In this document: one piece after another, positions 1 to 8,836 of the stretch | How the letters are laid out: the number at the start of each line of letters is the position of its first letter | Position numbering within the stretch: position 1 is the first letter of the stretch | DNA from: Thalassoglobus polymorphus | GTDB lineage: Bacteria; Planctomycetota; Planctomycetia; Planctomycetales; Planctomycetaceae | Assembly: GCF_007744255.1 (NCBI RefSeq) | Contig: NZ_CP036267.1 | Coordinates: forward strand, 2,545,500 to 2,609,499 | Direction: 5' to 3' | Length of the DNA: 64,000 bases | Position numbers and translations under genes: made by a program | Notes under the pieces: model-generated | Told to the model about the DNA's origin: nothing | Database searches by the model: none | What the model saw: only the letters and a program-made list of their open reading frames with translations

Positions 1-241
1 CACTGAGATCAACACCGGGTGTTTTGCTTTTGATGGTCCGTCACTGGTTTCAGCGCTCGATGATGTGAAGCCTAATAATGTCCAAGGGGAGTATTATCTC
101 ACCGATTGCGCCGAGATTCTCCGAGCACGCGGAAAGAGAGTCGCTGCGGCGTGCCGTTTGGATATCGCCGAAGCGATGGGGGTGAATACTCAAGAACAAT
201 TGGCGGAAGTTGAGAAGGTCATGAAGCAACGGATGCAGTGA
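1..241 (+). CDS. C-terminal end of GlmU-like sugar nucleotidyltransferase (partial)
   Basis: The window opens inside a gene read in the frame starting at base 2 and ending at TGA 239-241; about 79 residues are visible. They include EINTGCFAFDG and NNVQGEYYLTD, the signatures of the uridylyltransferase domain of GlmU, which makes UDP-N-acetylglucosamine from GlcNAc-1-phosphate in the cytoplasm for peptidoglycan and LPS precursors. The protein stops just after the NTP-transferase fold (ending AEVEKVMKQRMQ), so the left-handed beta-helix acetyltransferase domain of full-length GlmU is absent. This is either a single-domain pyrophosphorylase or a related NTP transferase; the N-terminal G-x-G-T-R-M motif lies outside the window. 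Confidence 0.8.
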   Translation, partial: TEINTGCFAFDGPSLVSALDDVKPNNVQGEYYLTDCAEILRARGKRVAAACRLDIAEAMGVNTQEQLAEVEKVMKQRMQ

Positions 242-268
242 CTTTTCTTCAGAATCAAGGAGTTCGAA

Positions 269-895
269 TTGAAAACATTTTTGAATCTTTTAGACGATTT
301 TGAAAAGCTGACGACTCAGATTTGGAGCAACCTCGAATCGTCTGCGGGCGAACCTGATCAGCCTTGGTCTCTCGCTCAATTTGCTTCAATGAGTAAACAG
401 GGCCCTGAGCTTCGCACGCTCGTCCTTCGGCGTTGTGAGCCAGAGAGTCGAACGTTGACCTGGCATACCGATTTACGATCGCCGAAGTGTCAGCAGATTC
501 TCGATGATTGCAGGACCTCAGTTCTGTTTTGGGATCCGGTCGAGCGAGTCCAACTGACTCTGAGGGGAACGAGTGTCGTCCGGTCCATTGGGCCACGTGT
601 TGATCAGGCATGGGAACAGAGCAAGTTGATCAGCCGGCGAGCCTATTTGGGGAACCTGACTCCCGGGACAAAGCAAGAACAAATGTGCGTCAACTTCCCA
701 GAGGAGTTTGCTGATCGTCCGCCGTCTGAGTCAGAATCGGAGGATGGGAAGACAAATTTTGGCGTCATTACCACTCGAATTCAGGAAATGGACCTCGTTA
801 TTTTGCGACAAACCGGGAATGTGCGTGCTAAGTTCTACTGGAAGGCCGACGAATCAGGAGAAGGAAGCTGGGAAGCGTCCTGGGTTTGTCCGTAG
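269..895 (+). CDS. Pyridoxamine 5'-phosphate oxidase-like FMN-binding protein
   Basis: A 208-residue cytoplasmic protein. The central part (LRTLVLRRCEPESRTLTWHTDLRS, then LFWDP and the QLTLRGTSVV strand) matches the split-barrel flavin-binding fold of the PNPOx-like family, close to the Alr4036-type group. The final strand (VRAKFYWKAD) is also typical. The TTG start at 269 is chosen because an AAGGAG ribosome site lies 6 bases upstream and no in-frame ATG gives the full domain. Members of this group are often annotated as pyridoxamine phosphate oxidases without proof, so the substrate is unknown. It lies 27 bp after the GlmU-like gene and may be co-transcribed with it. Confidence 0.75.
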   Translation: MKTFLNLLDDFEKLTTQIWSNLESSAGEPDQPWSLAQFASMSKQGPELRTLVLRRCEPESRTLTWHTDLRSPKCQQILDDCRTSVLFWDPVERVQLTLRGTSVVRSIGPRVDQAWEQSKLISRRAYLGNLTPGTKQEQMCVNFPEEFADRPPSESESEDGKTNFGVITTRIQEMDLVILRQTGNVRAKFYWKADESGEGSWEASWVCP

Positions 896-947
896 TTCGT
901 GTTGAAAAGAAATTCGCGCTGAAAAGAAGTAAATAGTTAGGGAAGAG

Positions 948-1862
948 ATGAAGCAAGTCGTGAAGAAGGGAATCATTCTAGCCGGGGGAGCGGGAACGCG
1001 GCTACATCCGATGACTTCGGTGATCAGTAAACAATTGTTGCCGATTTATGACAAGCCGATGGTTTACTATCCGCTGAGTGTCCTGCTGCTATCCGGGATT
1101 CGCGAGATTCTGCTCATCAGCACCCCGGAAGATCTTCCCAATTACCAACGACTTCTCGGTGATGGTTCTCAGTTGGGAATCTCGATTCAATATGTGCAGC
1201 AGGATGCACCTCGGGGGCTGGCAGAAGCCTTTATCCTGGGGGAAAAGTTCATCGGATCGGATTCTGTTTGCCTCGTACTCGGAGACAATGTTTTCTATGG
1301 GCACGACTTTCAAAAACTGTTGATCAGTGCAGCGTCACGAAAATCTGGAGCGACCGTTTTTGCTTACCGTGTTCGTGATCCCCAGCGTTATGGTGTCATC
1401 TCATTTGACCAGGAAGGGAAGCCGGTCGATATCATCGAGAAACCAGAAGCTCCGAAGTCTCGCTATGCGGTCACCGGGCTCTACTTTTACGACAACGATG
1501 TCATCGAAGTTGCGAAAGCAGTGCAGCCTTCCGCTCGAGGAGAACTCGAAATTACATCCGTCAATCAGCATTACCTTGATGCCAAGAAACTGCATGTCGA
1601 AATGATGGGCCGTGGCTATGCCTGGCTCGATACCGGAACACCTTCAGCGCTGTTGCAGGCATCTGGATTTGTGGAAGCTGTGGAAATGCGTCAGGGGCAA
1701 AAGATTTGTGTCCCTGAAGAAATCGCATGGCAACTTGGGTTCATTAGCGATGATGAATTGATTCAACTCGCTGAGCCGCTGAAAAAAAATGCCTACGGAG
1801 AATACCTTCTTGACCTGCTCAAGCAGGGACGCGACGAAAGTGTGATCCGGCTCGAACAGTAA
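948..1862 (+). CDS. rmlA: Glucose-1-phosphate thymidylyltransferase
   Basis: A 304-residue protein with the RmlA signature: GIILAGGAGTRLHPMT at the N-terminus, then KQLLPIYDKPMVYYPL, the catalytic-region LVLGDNVFYG, and RGYAWLDTGTP. It makes dTDP-glucose from dTTP and glucose-1-phosphate, the first step of dTDP-L-rhamnose synthesis. Length is normal for the family (about 290-300). A GGGAAGAG site sits right before the ATG. The usual rmlB, rmlC and rmlD partners are not adjacent; the neighbours are an FMN protein and an ABC exporter. Confidence 0.95.
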   Translation: MKQVVKKGIILAGGAGTRLHPMTSVISKQLLPIYDKPMVYYPLSVLLLSGIREILLISTPEDLPNYQRLLGDGSQLGISIQYVQQDAPRGLAEAFILGEKFIGSDSVCLVLGDNVFYGHDFQKLLISAASRKSGATVFAYRVRDPQRYGVISFDQEGKPVDIIEKPEAPKSRYAVTGLYFYDNDVIEVAKAVQPSARGELEITSVNQHYLDAKKLHVEMMGRGYAWLDTGTPSALLQASGFVEAVEMRQGQKICVPEEIAWQLGFISDDELIQLAEPLKKNAYGEYLLDLLKQGRDESVIRLEQ

Positions 1863-1969
1863 ATTCCCACCGCGTCTCATTTCTAGCTGCGATGAGTGAT
1901 TGTTGTTATTCTTGTCAGCAAGATCAGATTGACACTCGACCGGTTTTCAAGAAATGACGCCGAGGATTG

Positions 1970-3274
1970 ATGTTTCGTTTTGCGATGAGAAATTTGCTAA
2001 GCCGACCGCTACGGACTGCGTTGTCTGTATTGGGGTTAGCAGTCGCAATTAGCGGAATGGTCGGGCTGTTCTCAATTGCCGGTGGTATTGATCGGGTGGT
2101 CTCTCAAACATTCGATCAAATCCCCGGACTGCTCGTACAACAAAAAGGGGCACCGATCCCGTTGTTCTCGACCTTGCCCGCCAGTTGGCAGGATGAACTG
2201 GAATCAATCCCCGGTGTAGGAGTTGTGGACCCGGAAGTCTTTTGCCGAGTCAATCAACTTGATACGAAGATGGTGATCAATCCACCACGCTTTGCAGTGG
2301 GGATGGAGATTCAATCCCGGTTGAAGTTGAAACGGAGCATCTATCGAGAAAATCTTGTCGAGGGACGTTTTTTCGAAATGGCAGACCGATCCACAAATCA
2401 CTGTCTCGTCAGCAGCGAAATTTCGACAAGTAGCCAAAAGGGAGTTGGCGAGACCATCACTCTCAACGGTGTTGAGTTCGAGATTATTGGAGTGTACGAA
2501 ACCGGTTCGCTGATGCTCGATGTCAACATCCTGATGGACATTGCAACTTGCCGGTCACTTGGCCGCATTGATGAACAGACAGTGGGTTGTTTCTATGTTG
2601 AACCGGATGGGACAATTGACGACATCACGCTGAAAGAGAGTATTCAGAATCATTTTCGCGGAAGAGATTTGAGCGATTGGAAGCCAGCCTCTGCGAACGT
2701 CTTGTCTGAGTTCGTGAAGTCGGTCGGGCAAAGTTTTCAAAGTCCTGCGGGAAAAAATGTGGCGAAGAGAGAGTCATCATCGAAGATCAAGAGTGCTGCG
2801 GAGATCACGGCATCCACATCATCTCCAATAGAAGTTCGAACAGCGGATGACTGGGGCAAGCGGATTGCAGAATTTAGTGGCGACTTGAATATCTTTTTGG
2901 GGTTGATGACTGCGATTGGTGTTTCGATCGCGACGCTGAGTATCGTGAACACGATGATGATGAGTGTCACCGAACGAACGACAGAGTTTGGCATCCTTCG
3001 AGCGAATGGGTGGTCCCAGCAAAACATCATTCGACTCATGACTCTTGAAAGCGGATTGATCGGTTTTTGTGGAGGGGCAATTGGGGTCTTCGTTGGCTGG
3101 CTGGCGACGATCCTCGTGAATATCGGTTGGCCGGGACGCCTGCAATTGCACGCTGGGGTTTTACTACTGCTGTTTGGCTTGGCATTCAGCGTTGGATTAG
3201 GGCTCATCGGCGGACTTTACCCAGCCTGGCGGGCCTCGAGACTCTCGCCGATGGAGTCAATTCGCCGTGGATGA
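1970..3274 (+). CDS. ABC transporter permease, MacB/FtsX type
   Basis: A 434-residue inner-membrane protein of the MacB/LolCE group. It has an N-terminal membrane segment after RNLLSRPLRTALSVLG (residues 7-40), a large extracytoplasmic MacB_PCD-like domain, and three C-terminal membrane segments (about 305-430) preceded by IATLSIVNTMMMSVTERTTEFGILRANG, the typical FtsX-domain entry. The ATG at 1970 is preferred to a TTG one codon earlier. Its stop overlaps the next gene by 8 bp, so it is translationally coupled to the ATPase at 3267. Likely substrates are lipoproteins or small molecules, but nothing here decides. No periplasmic adaptor (MacA-like) gene is adjacent. Confidence 0.85.
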   Translation: MFRFAMRNLLSRPLRTALSVLGLAVAISGMVGLFSIAGGIDRVVSQTFDQIPGLLVQQKGAPIPLFSTLPASWQDELESIPGVGVVDPEVFCRVNQLDTKMVINPPRFAVGMEIQSRLKLKRSIYRENLVEGRFFEMADRSTNHCLVSSEISTSSQKGVGETITLNGVEFEIIGVYETGSLMLDVNILMDIATCRSLGRIDEQTVGCFYVEPDGTIDDITLKESIQNHFRGRDLSDWKPASANVLSEFVKSVGQSFQSPAGKNVAKRESSSKIKSAAEITASTSSPIEVRTADDWGKRIAEFSGDLNIFLGLMTAIGVSIATLSIVNTMMMSVTERTTEFGILRANGWSQQNIIRLMTLESGLIGFCGGAIGVFVGWLATILVNIGWPGRLQLHAGVLLLLFGLAFSVGLGLIGGLYPAWRASRLSPMESIRRG

Positions 3275-3983
3275 TAACTCCTCAAACGAAACTCAATCCA
3301 GACTGGTTGAGGTGAAAAACCTCACCAAGACCTATCATCGTTCCAAAGTCGAAACGCCCGTGCTGCGCAATATCAGTTGTGAAATTGATAAGGGAGAGTT
3401 TGTTTTTATTGTGGGGCCATCAGGGAGCGGGAAAAGCACGTTGCTGTATCTTCTGGGAGGGCTGGACCAACCGACATCGGGGCAAATACTGATAGAAAAC
3501 AAGCCGCTGTCGACACTCTCCGCTACGGGATTGGACTCGTTACGCCGCGAAGATATTGGGTTCATCTTCCAGAGTTTCAATTTGCTCAAAACGCTGAACT
3601 GTCTCGACAATGTTCTGGCGCCATTTATCCCGACCGGTCAAGCGGGAACAAAACGAGCCGAAGCAATCGCATTGTTAGAGAGAGTGGGGTTGGGAGAGAG
3701 GATTCATCATCGTCCGAATGAACTCTCAGGAGGAGAACAACAGCGAGTTGCTATCGCACGCGCGATCTTAAAGAAGCCAAAATTGATTCTCGCTGATGAA
3801 CCGACAGGAGAACTTGATACCGAGACCGGTCATGAAGTGTTCGAAATTCTTCGCGAACTGAACAAAGATCTCAAGACAACAATTGTGACTGTCACCCACG
3901 ACCATCGGTATATCTATGAGGGAGACCGTATCCTCAAGATGCAGGATGGGAAATTTCTTAATTCCAATAGCTCTCAGCACTGA
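3267..3983 (+). CDS. ABC transporter ATP-binding protein, LolD/MacB type
   Basis: A 238-residue cytoplasmic ATPase. It has Walker A GPSGSGKS at residues 50-57, a Q-loop in [10 protein letters not shown], the signature [16 protein letters not shown], Walker [13 protein letters not shown], and the switch histidine in TVTHDH. It powers the permease encoded immediately upstream. The start is GTG 3267, inside the end of the permease gene (stop 3272-3274), a common coupling arrangement that keeps subunits stoichiometric. Length and motifs are intact. Confidence 0.9.
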   Translation: MDDNSSNETQSRLVEVKNLTKTYHRSKVETPVLRNISCEIDKGEFVFIVGPSGSGKSTLLYLLGGLDQPTSGQILIENKPLSTLSATGLDSLRREDIGFIFQSFNLLKTLNCLDNVLAPFIPTGQAGTKRAEAIALLERVGLGERIHHRPNELSGGEQQRVAIARAILKKPKLILADEPTGELDTETGHEVFEILRELNKDLKTTIVTVTHDHRYIYEGDRILKMQDGKFLNSNSSQH

Positions 3984-3986
3984 ATT

Positions 3987-4089
3987 GAGAGCAGTTTGCT
4001 CTACCCTGTGCCCGTGAAGTTCACTCTTGTGACATCATAGACCGCTCGCGACGAGTCAGATCCTGCAAGCCAATTCGAAAGATGCTTTA
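3987..4089 (+). repeat. PM2 repeat (MITE-like, about 103 bp), copy A
   Basis: The intergenic sequence begins GAGAGCAGTTTGCTCTA and ends CAATTCGAAAGATGCTTTA. The same ends, spacing and internal blocks (GCCCGTGAAG; CAAGCCAATTCGAAAG) recur at 5780-5883 and, inverted, at 32900-33001. The ends are imperfect inverted repeats (TAGAGCA... against TAGAGCATC...). It starts 3 bp after the stop of the ABC ATPase gene. It has no coding capacity. The family and its name (PM2) are defined here from this window only. Confidence 0.7.
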
Positions 4090-4095
4090 AAACTT

Positions 4096-4137
4096 GCTTC
4101 CGTGTCCGCCATGAGCGCGATTCACGGACACGGAAGC
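4096..4137 (-). terminator. Rho-independent terminator of the sulfatase-like gene
   Basis: A perfect 13-bp stem (GCTTCCGTGTCCG paired with CGGACACGGAAGC) with a 16-nt loop lies just beyond the stop at 4150 on the minus strand and is followed on that strand by AAGTTTTAAAG. It probably also stops transcripts from the ABC operon on the plus strand. Confidence 0.65.
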
Positions 4138-4149
4138 TACTTATCTCTG

Positions 4150-5646
4150 CTACAGGGTCTGCGAATCCACCGGTTGCTGTGGCTTCGAATCTACGATAAA
4201 GCTGTCGACGATATCAGGATGCTTCTTCGCAACATTCGTTGATTCAGAGGGATCGTTTTTCAAGTCATAGAGTTCAAGTTGTTTCTCTCCCCCTTTGAGA
4301 ATGACCTTCCAGCGACCACGACGTGCGACCTGTCCGCCGTCTTTCATTTTCCAGTAAAGGAGCCTTTCAATGTCTTGTTCTCCTCCCTGGATTTCTGAAA
4401 TCAGCGAGATTCCATCGATCCCTTGAGGAGTCTTTCTTGCGGCAGCAACATTCATCAAGGTCGGAAGCAGGTCGACTCCGGTACAAGGAAAGTCGCTGAT
4501 GCTGCCACGCTTTGCCTTACCAGCCCAGAAGACAATCAACGGAGTTCGCAGATTTCCCTCATTGGTTCCAGACTTTGAATAAGCCAGTTTCTCATCAACG
4601 ACAGGAAGATTCTTGTCAACATCTGCTGCGATCTGATGGCTGGTCTCTCCAGTAACTATTAAACAGACCCTGCCAGCCAGTCCGAGAGTGTTGAGTGAAT
4701 CAACAATCTGTCCGATCGCTTTGTCGACTTCCTGAATGTTCTCTTTAGATTTCACGCCCTGTAAAAATGGAATTCCGACATGTAGATAAAACTGTCGAGA
4801 ACTTCGTTGATGACGCTTCAGGAAACTCGTGACTTCGTCGGTGATCAGCTGATGAGATGTTGCCTGCTTCGAGTCACTGTCACTCATGATTTTTGCACGA
4901 GTCGTTTGGGTGAAGAAGAACTCAGGATAACGAGCCACAACTCCAGAACTCGAAGGAAACCCTGTCCAGTGATCGTAACCGAGTTCGACAGGATGTTGAT
5001 TGCTGGCCCAGGTTCCGATCAGGGTTGTTTCGTAGCCTGCCTGCCAGAGTGATTCAGCGAGTGATTCTTTTCGATTCAATCGACCTTCAGCGGGAGACTT
5101 GGCGGCGAGATTCCCGGTAAGATAACTCCATCGTGATGAAGTGAGGTTGTCTGCAGGCGCGTAATAATTCGTGAAGGTCATCCCACTGTTGCGTATTCCA
5201 GAGAGACGATTCATTGAAGTTAGCTGGTCAAACCGAAGTTGCGGGACGGTGATCACGACGATGTGCGGACTTTGCCTGGCAGTCCCGACGCGAACTTGTC
5301 GATTCATGCCGCGAATCGCTTCGCGATTACTTCGTCGGATTTCTTTGTAGGCTTTCTCAGCACGGTTCAAACTCTCAACCAGACTCTCGGTTGCGTCATT
5401 ATCGTCGAAAGCTGGTGAGTCACCAATGATCCCTCGAATTCCGTCAAAAAATGTAGGACGATCATCTTCCTGGGTTTGCGGTTGTGCGACTGGGCCCTGC
5501 GCAAGCACCAAGCTGGAATCTGCTGACTTCTGAACTGTCGAGGATTGCACAATTGCTTGCTCGGCAGAGATCGCTCCAAACATGATTGGAATCAACGCGA
5601 GTAGTCCGATTGAAATCCGAAGTCGCATCATGAAAATATCCATCAT
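4150..5646 (-). CDS. Sulfatase-fold protein lacking the catalytic residues
   Basis: A 498-residue exported protein with a signal sequence in about the first 30 residues. Residues 127-470 follow the alkaline phosphatase/sulfatase superfamily order: IVVITVPQLRFDQL, NSGMTFTNYYAP, SSRWSYLTGN, GYDHWTGFPSS, GTNEGNLRTPLIVFWAG, GVDLLPTLMNVAA, and a C-terminal RRGRWKVILKGGEKQLELYDLKNDPSESTN block typical of planctomycete sulfatases. The formylglycine motif C/S-x-P-x-R is not present (LTSSR at 168-172). The metal-binding DD is VPQ (134-136), and the usual DNG/DHG is GETSHQ. It therefore looks like a non-catalytic homologue. Two ATG codons further in (MMRLRIS) are alternative starts. Confidence 0.8.
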   Translation of the reverse strand: MMDIFMMRLRISIGLLALIPIMFGAISAEQAIVQSSTVQKSADSSLVLAQGPVAQPQTQEDDRPTFFDGIRGIIGDSPAFDDNDATESLVESLNRAEKAYKEIRRSNREAIRGMNRQVRVGTARQSPHIVVITVPQLRFDQLTSMNRLSGIRNSGMTFTNYYAPADNLTSSRWSYLTGNLAAKSPAEGRLNRKESLAESLWQAGYETTLIGTWASNQHPVELGYDHWTGFPSSSGVVARYPEFFFTQTTRAKIMSDSDSKQATSHQLITDEVTSFLKRHQRSSRQFYLHVGIPFLQGVKSKENIQEVDKAIGQIVDSLNTLGLAGRVCLIVTGETSHQIAADVDKNLPVVDEKLAYSKSGTNEGNLRTPLIVFWAGKAKRGSISDFPCTGVDLLPTLMNVAAARKTPQGIDGISLISEIQGGEQDIERLLYWKMKDGGQVARRGRWKVILKGGEKQLELYDLKNDPSESTNVAKKHPDIVDSFIVDSKPQQPVDSQTL

Positions 5647-5747
5647 CTAGTATCAGAGAAAAGACTGGGAGTCTTCAGGTTTTACTTTAAAGTAATTCTG
5701 AAGGGCTGAGTCGTTTCTGGAACAAAACCACTGACTTTCAGAGGATT

Positions 5748-5928
5748 TAAAACCGATCCTGGAACCTGAAATTACTCTCTAGAGCAGTTTGCTCTATCGT
5801 GTGCCCGTGAAGAACGCACTTCTCAAGTAGTAATGCTGTTCGGCACGAGGCAGATGCTGCAAACCAATTCGAAAGATGCTCTAACGTTGAGAAAGGTGGC
5901 TATCCCAGCGGTTTTCGGACTGGTTCTA
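5748..5928 (+). repeat. PM1 repeat split by a PM2 insertion (copy B)
   Basis: The left half of the 81-bp PM1 element (5748-5779, AAAACCGATCCTGGAACC) and its right half (5884-5928, CGGTTTTCGGACTGGTTCTA) flank a complete 104-bp PM2 element (5780-5883, TAGAGCAGTTTGCTCTA to GATGCTCTA). PM2 is bounded by TA on both sides, as expected of a TA target duplication. A 63-codon ORF crosses the element and is not considered a gene. Confidence 0.7.
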
Positions 5929-6015
5929 GTGAGTCATTGTGGTGCGAATCTATTAACTCAGCAATTCACATACCGGACATGGCACGGGACGTGGATTTTG
6001 TCACCAGGCAATAAA

Positions 6016-6049
6016 AAAGGCTGACCACTTTTTTTAGTGGTCAGCCTTT
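6016..6049 (-). terminator. Strong Rho-independent terminator
   Basis: A 14-bp perfect stem (AAAGGCTGACCACT / AGTGGTCAGCCTTT) with a 6-nt loop sits 26 bp past the stop of the Cys-rich protein gene (6075). On the minus strand it runs straight into TTTTTTAT. It may act in both directions. Confidence 0.85.
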
Positions 6050-6074
6050 AGGGAATCAATGAGATCAAGCAGTT

Positions 6075-6740
6075 CTAATTGTTGAGCAACTCTTCAAGGT
6101 TTGGAAGAAGTGAAGCTCCTGGAATCATGTCCATGGTTGGTGCTTCTTCAACAATTTTTGGATTAGTCAGGTAGTAGTTTTCGTAGACTGGCTCGAACAT
6201 GGCAACTGAGTAAGGATGATTTCGTTCGCCGCCAAGTCGCACGACAACTTCTTTGTGTTCCAGGACATTGGTGTAGTTGTAAGGACGGAAGTAGTAGTAT
6301 CCGTGGTGTGCGGGGTAGTAAGCGTAGTGCTGATACATGTCACCAGTTGTCCAGACGCGACACCATTTCAACTTGCCGTTTTTCTTACGGTAGTGAATGC
6401 CGGGCATGTAGCATCCCTCATGGCCGCAGCAGCAGCAGCGGTAAGCATTTGCGTCGCAGCATACTGCGCCAGTGTCGCAGCAAGTGGCTCCGGTGTCACA
6501 GTATTCGCCGCTGTATGTTTCACCAAAAGCGTCGCTGTATTCCCCAGCGGGGACTTCAGTTCCTTCGTCGGCTAATGCTGGCAAGGGCATTGGAGCCGGA
6601 ACTGAAACATCGTCGATTGCTGCTTCTGGTATAGCGTCAACCGCAGGCGGTGCTGGAGCAGGTTCTTGCGCTTCAACCTGCGTCATAATTGCGAAGGTTG
6701 CGAGGAAACTGGTCGTTGCAAACAATTTTGCATATCGCAT
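6075..6740 (-). CDS. Secreted Cys-rich protein of unknown function
   Basis: A 221-residue protein. The start at 6740 (MRYAKLFATTSFLATFAIMTQVEA) gives a clean signal peptide cut near residue 24; a longer frame to 6821 would bury it. The mature protein has a Pro/Ala-rich linker (25-60) and a block with 10 of its 11 cysteines between 81 and 110: two CCDTGA-type units, then a run of four Cys in RCCCCGHEGC. A Tyr/His-rich C-terminal domain follows (HYAYYPAHHGYYYFRPYNY) with EHKEVVVRLGGERNHPYSV. The Cys/His content suggests metal binding or disulphide cross-linking in the envelope. I do not recognise the family. Confidence 0.7.
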   Translation of the reverse strand: MRYAKLFATTSFLATFAIMTQVEAQEPAPAPPAVDAIPEAAIDDVSVPAPMPLPALADEGTEVPAGEYSDAFGETYSGEYCDTGATCCDTGAVCCDANAYRCCCCGHEGCYMPGIHYRKKNGKLKWCRVWTTGDMYQHYAYYPAHHGYYYFRPYNYTNVLEHKEVVVRLGGERNHPYSVAMFEPVYENYYLTNPKIVEEAPTMDMIPGASLLPNLEELLNN

Positions 6741-6969
6741 GACATTGATCCCGTGAAAATGTAGGAGTTGGGCTGTCCAAATTAAGATGGTCAGTTTCAA
6801 ACTATGAGATCTCACAAGCAACTAATGTCGCCTACGCAATCCGTTCTTATCAGTTTGATCGGACCAAAACAGCACTCAACATTGACAGGAATCTGTGATC
6901 GTGAATGATCGGATTAAGCGGTGGATTCGTCAAAAGCCGTACAGTTTAACAGGGCTTTTCCTGTGTCCT

Positions 6970-8055
6970 TTACTTGTCACTGTTGACGCTCACTGACAGA
7001 AGATCGATTGCCAGCAGGTCAGCTTGGATGCGACCACGTCGATCTGTCTTTGAGGCGGCAGCTTGCTGAAGCGTGTTCCAATCTTCCTGGAACGCTCTCT
7101 TCGAGTCCTTATTGGCAAGTTCGGGGGCTTCCCGTTGCAGCTGTTGAAGTCTCTGACGCAAGAGTATTGAATTTGTTAATTGATGAAGCGGTGCGGTTCC
7201 ATTTTTGAAGTATTCCACTGAAGTCTGGAAATGTTGGCGACTCACTCTATCGAGCGATGCCATTTGAGCAGCGATTTCTTTCGGTTCGCCACTTTTCAAT
7301 GTCTCTTGGAACCTCAAGAGATTCTGTGCGACTTCTGTTTCTAGAATCTTGTCAGCCCGACCAATGCCTGCTCCACGTCGATTCCATGCCTCCTGCATCG
7401 CTTTCACACCTGCAAGCTGACCCAGGCGACGATCTCGATCGGCATCATTGCTTGCAAGGTACCGGTCTTTGGCATATGTCAAATCAGAAAGTGTTGACAT
7501 GCCGAGAGCATAATCGAATTCTGTTTGCGAGAGGAGTTGTTGTGAGGCCTGTTGAGCTTCGCTTCTCGCGGATGCCAATTGGACTGGGTTGTCAGCTAAC
7601 TCAGCGATTCGCTGATCGGCACGGGTGATTGCATACTTGGCCCATGCGAGTTCAGAAGCCCATCCCGTTGCACCGGGCTGATTGAACTGTTGAATCTTAG
7701 GGACGATTTCTGCAATTTGTTCTCGATACTGTCCCCATGCTTCAATCTTCTGTTTTTGGGTGAGATCGCTTCCTGAAAGTCTCGCGTCACGTGCCATCGC
7801 CATGTAGCGGAGATGGTCTTCCAGTGGCATCAGTGATCTTAAGAACGCCGACCGGCTGGCAGATTCAAGCTGTTGAGGTGATTGCCCATACATTCGTTTC
7901 GCCTGCAGCGCCGTGGGCAGGTTTGACGGGATTTTTTTCTCGGAAGGATTGTAGTCCTTTGGCTTTTCCACTTTCTTCTGGCTGAAGCCTTCAATAGGCA
8001 GTGCCAAGACCATAGCTGAACAGCAGAGACAAATGGCAAGTGAAGAGCGGTGCAT
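6970..8055 (-). CDS. Secreted alpha-helical protein of unknown function
   Basis: A 361-residue exported protein. The ATG at 8055 is chosen because it gives a signal peptide (MHRSSLAICLCCSAMVLALPIEGFSQ) and has a GAGG site at good distance; the frame is open further upstream to 8169 without such support. The mature protein is Gln/Ala/Arg-rich and almost entirely predicted helix (for example ASARSEAQQASQQLLSQTEF and SILLRQRLQQLQREAPEL), perhaps a long coiled-coil scaffold in the periplasm. No catalytic motif was seen. Confidence 0.65.
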   Translation of the reverse strand: MHRSSLAICLCCSAMVLALPIEGFSQKKVEKPKDYNPSEKKIPSNLPTALQAKRMYGQSPQQLESASRSAFLRSLMPLEDHLRYMAMARDARLSGSDLTQKQKIEAWGQYREQIAEIVPKIQQFNQPGATGWASELAWAKYAITRADQRIAELADNPVQLASARSEAQQASQQLLSQTEFDYALGMSTLSDLTYAKDRYLASNDADRDRRLGQLAGVKAMQEAWNRRGAGIGRADKILETEVAQNLLRFQETLKSGEPKEIAAQMASLDRVSRQHFQTSVEYFKNGTAPLHQLTNSILLRQRLQQLQREAPELANKDSKRAFQEDWNTLQQAAASKTDRRGRIQADLLAIDLLSVSVNSDK

Positions 8056-8377
8056 GTTTGGACCTCGAATTCCGTTTCTGAAAGAACGCAAGCTGAATGC
8101 GCTAATCAAAATTATCGTCGAGGAAACCGACTGTGACCAGCCCGATTTCGGCTGAACATGCTGACACACAAAGATTCAAGACGTTTTTGTCGCCCAGAAC
8201 TGATCATTGCCGATTTTCCAGTGAACCAGAACGGTTCCCGAAGATTTGTTAGCGGTTCTTAAAGAAAGTTGCTCGATTGGTTCAGCGAACAGTACCAAAG
8301 CGATCATTCGCCAGGTTTGAAAAAAGGGCGTGCAGCTGGAGCCCCCTCAAACGCAACCCACCTTATATCGACTTCAA
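8056..8377. other. Intergenic region, 322 bp, no gene seen
   Basis: It lies upstream of the secreted helical protein (minus) and downstream of the prepilin peptidase stop (minus). It should hold the promoter of the former and the 3' end of the pilus transcript. I found no repeat copy, strong hairpin or credible ORF. Confidence 0.5.
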
Positions 8378-8836
8378 TTACCCCGCAGCCACACAGACTT
8401 TCGCAAGAACCAGCACAGTTGTCGCCACGAAGACTGGAAGAGCAAATGCGACGGTATGCTTCCCTGTTTTCGCGTTCTGCGAGATGGTTTTCATCATGGC
8501 ACTGAAGACGAGGAGTAAGAAGATCATCGCTGTAGCGAGTAAAAAGACAGTGATGATTGTCTGGACTCCGACCCATGCTCCCAAAGCTCCCATCAGTTTG
8601 ACATCGCCGCCTCCACCTCCGCCAATCGCGAAGAGGATAAAGAGAATTCCAAAACCGACTGCGAAGCCGGCCAGCGACATCTGGAAGCCTGCGAATCCGC
8701 CCATCCAGGTGTTCCAGACAATTCCAACAGGAATTGCGGAAAGTGTGAGCCAGTTGGGGATGCGGTTTTCTCTGAAGTCCCAAAGCGCAGCTGTGGCGAC
8801 AAGAGCGATCGTGGCGATGGCGGTGACAGTATCCAT
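8378..8836 (-). CDS. Type IV prepilin peptidase, TadV/CpaA type (A24)
   Basis: A 152-residue polytopic membrane aspartic protease that cuts and matures Flp/TadE prepilins. The two catalytic aspartates are in the expected contexts: D20 in ALWDFRENRIPNWLT and D78 in the GGGGGGDVKLMGALGAWVG loop. The size fits the short CpaA/TadV class without the N-terminal methylase domain. It is the last gene of a minus-strand run with a small membrane protein, a TadE-like protein and a Flp pilin, its likely substrates. Confidence 0.9.
   Translation of the reverse strand: MDTVTAIATIALVATAALWDFRENRIPNWLTLSAIPVGIVWNTWMGGFAGFQMSLAGFAVGFGILFILFAIGGGGGGDVKLMGALGAWVGVQTIITVFLLATAMIFLLLVFSAMMKTISQNAKTGKHTVAFALPVFVATTVLVLAKVCVAAG

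Noticed and set aside
5833-6024. 63-codon ORF within the split repeat region
   Set aside because: It runs across PM2, PM1 and unrelated sequence, has no ribosome site and no homology signal.
6216-6575. Plus-strand ORF over the Cys-rich protein
   Set aside because: Its Val/Ala-rich sequence arises from the antisense of Cys/Tyr/His codons; no start signal.
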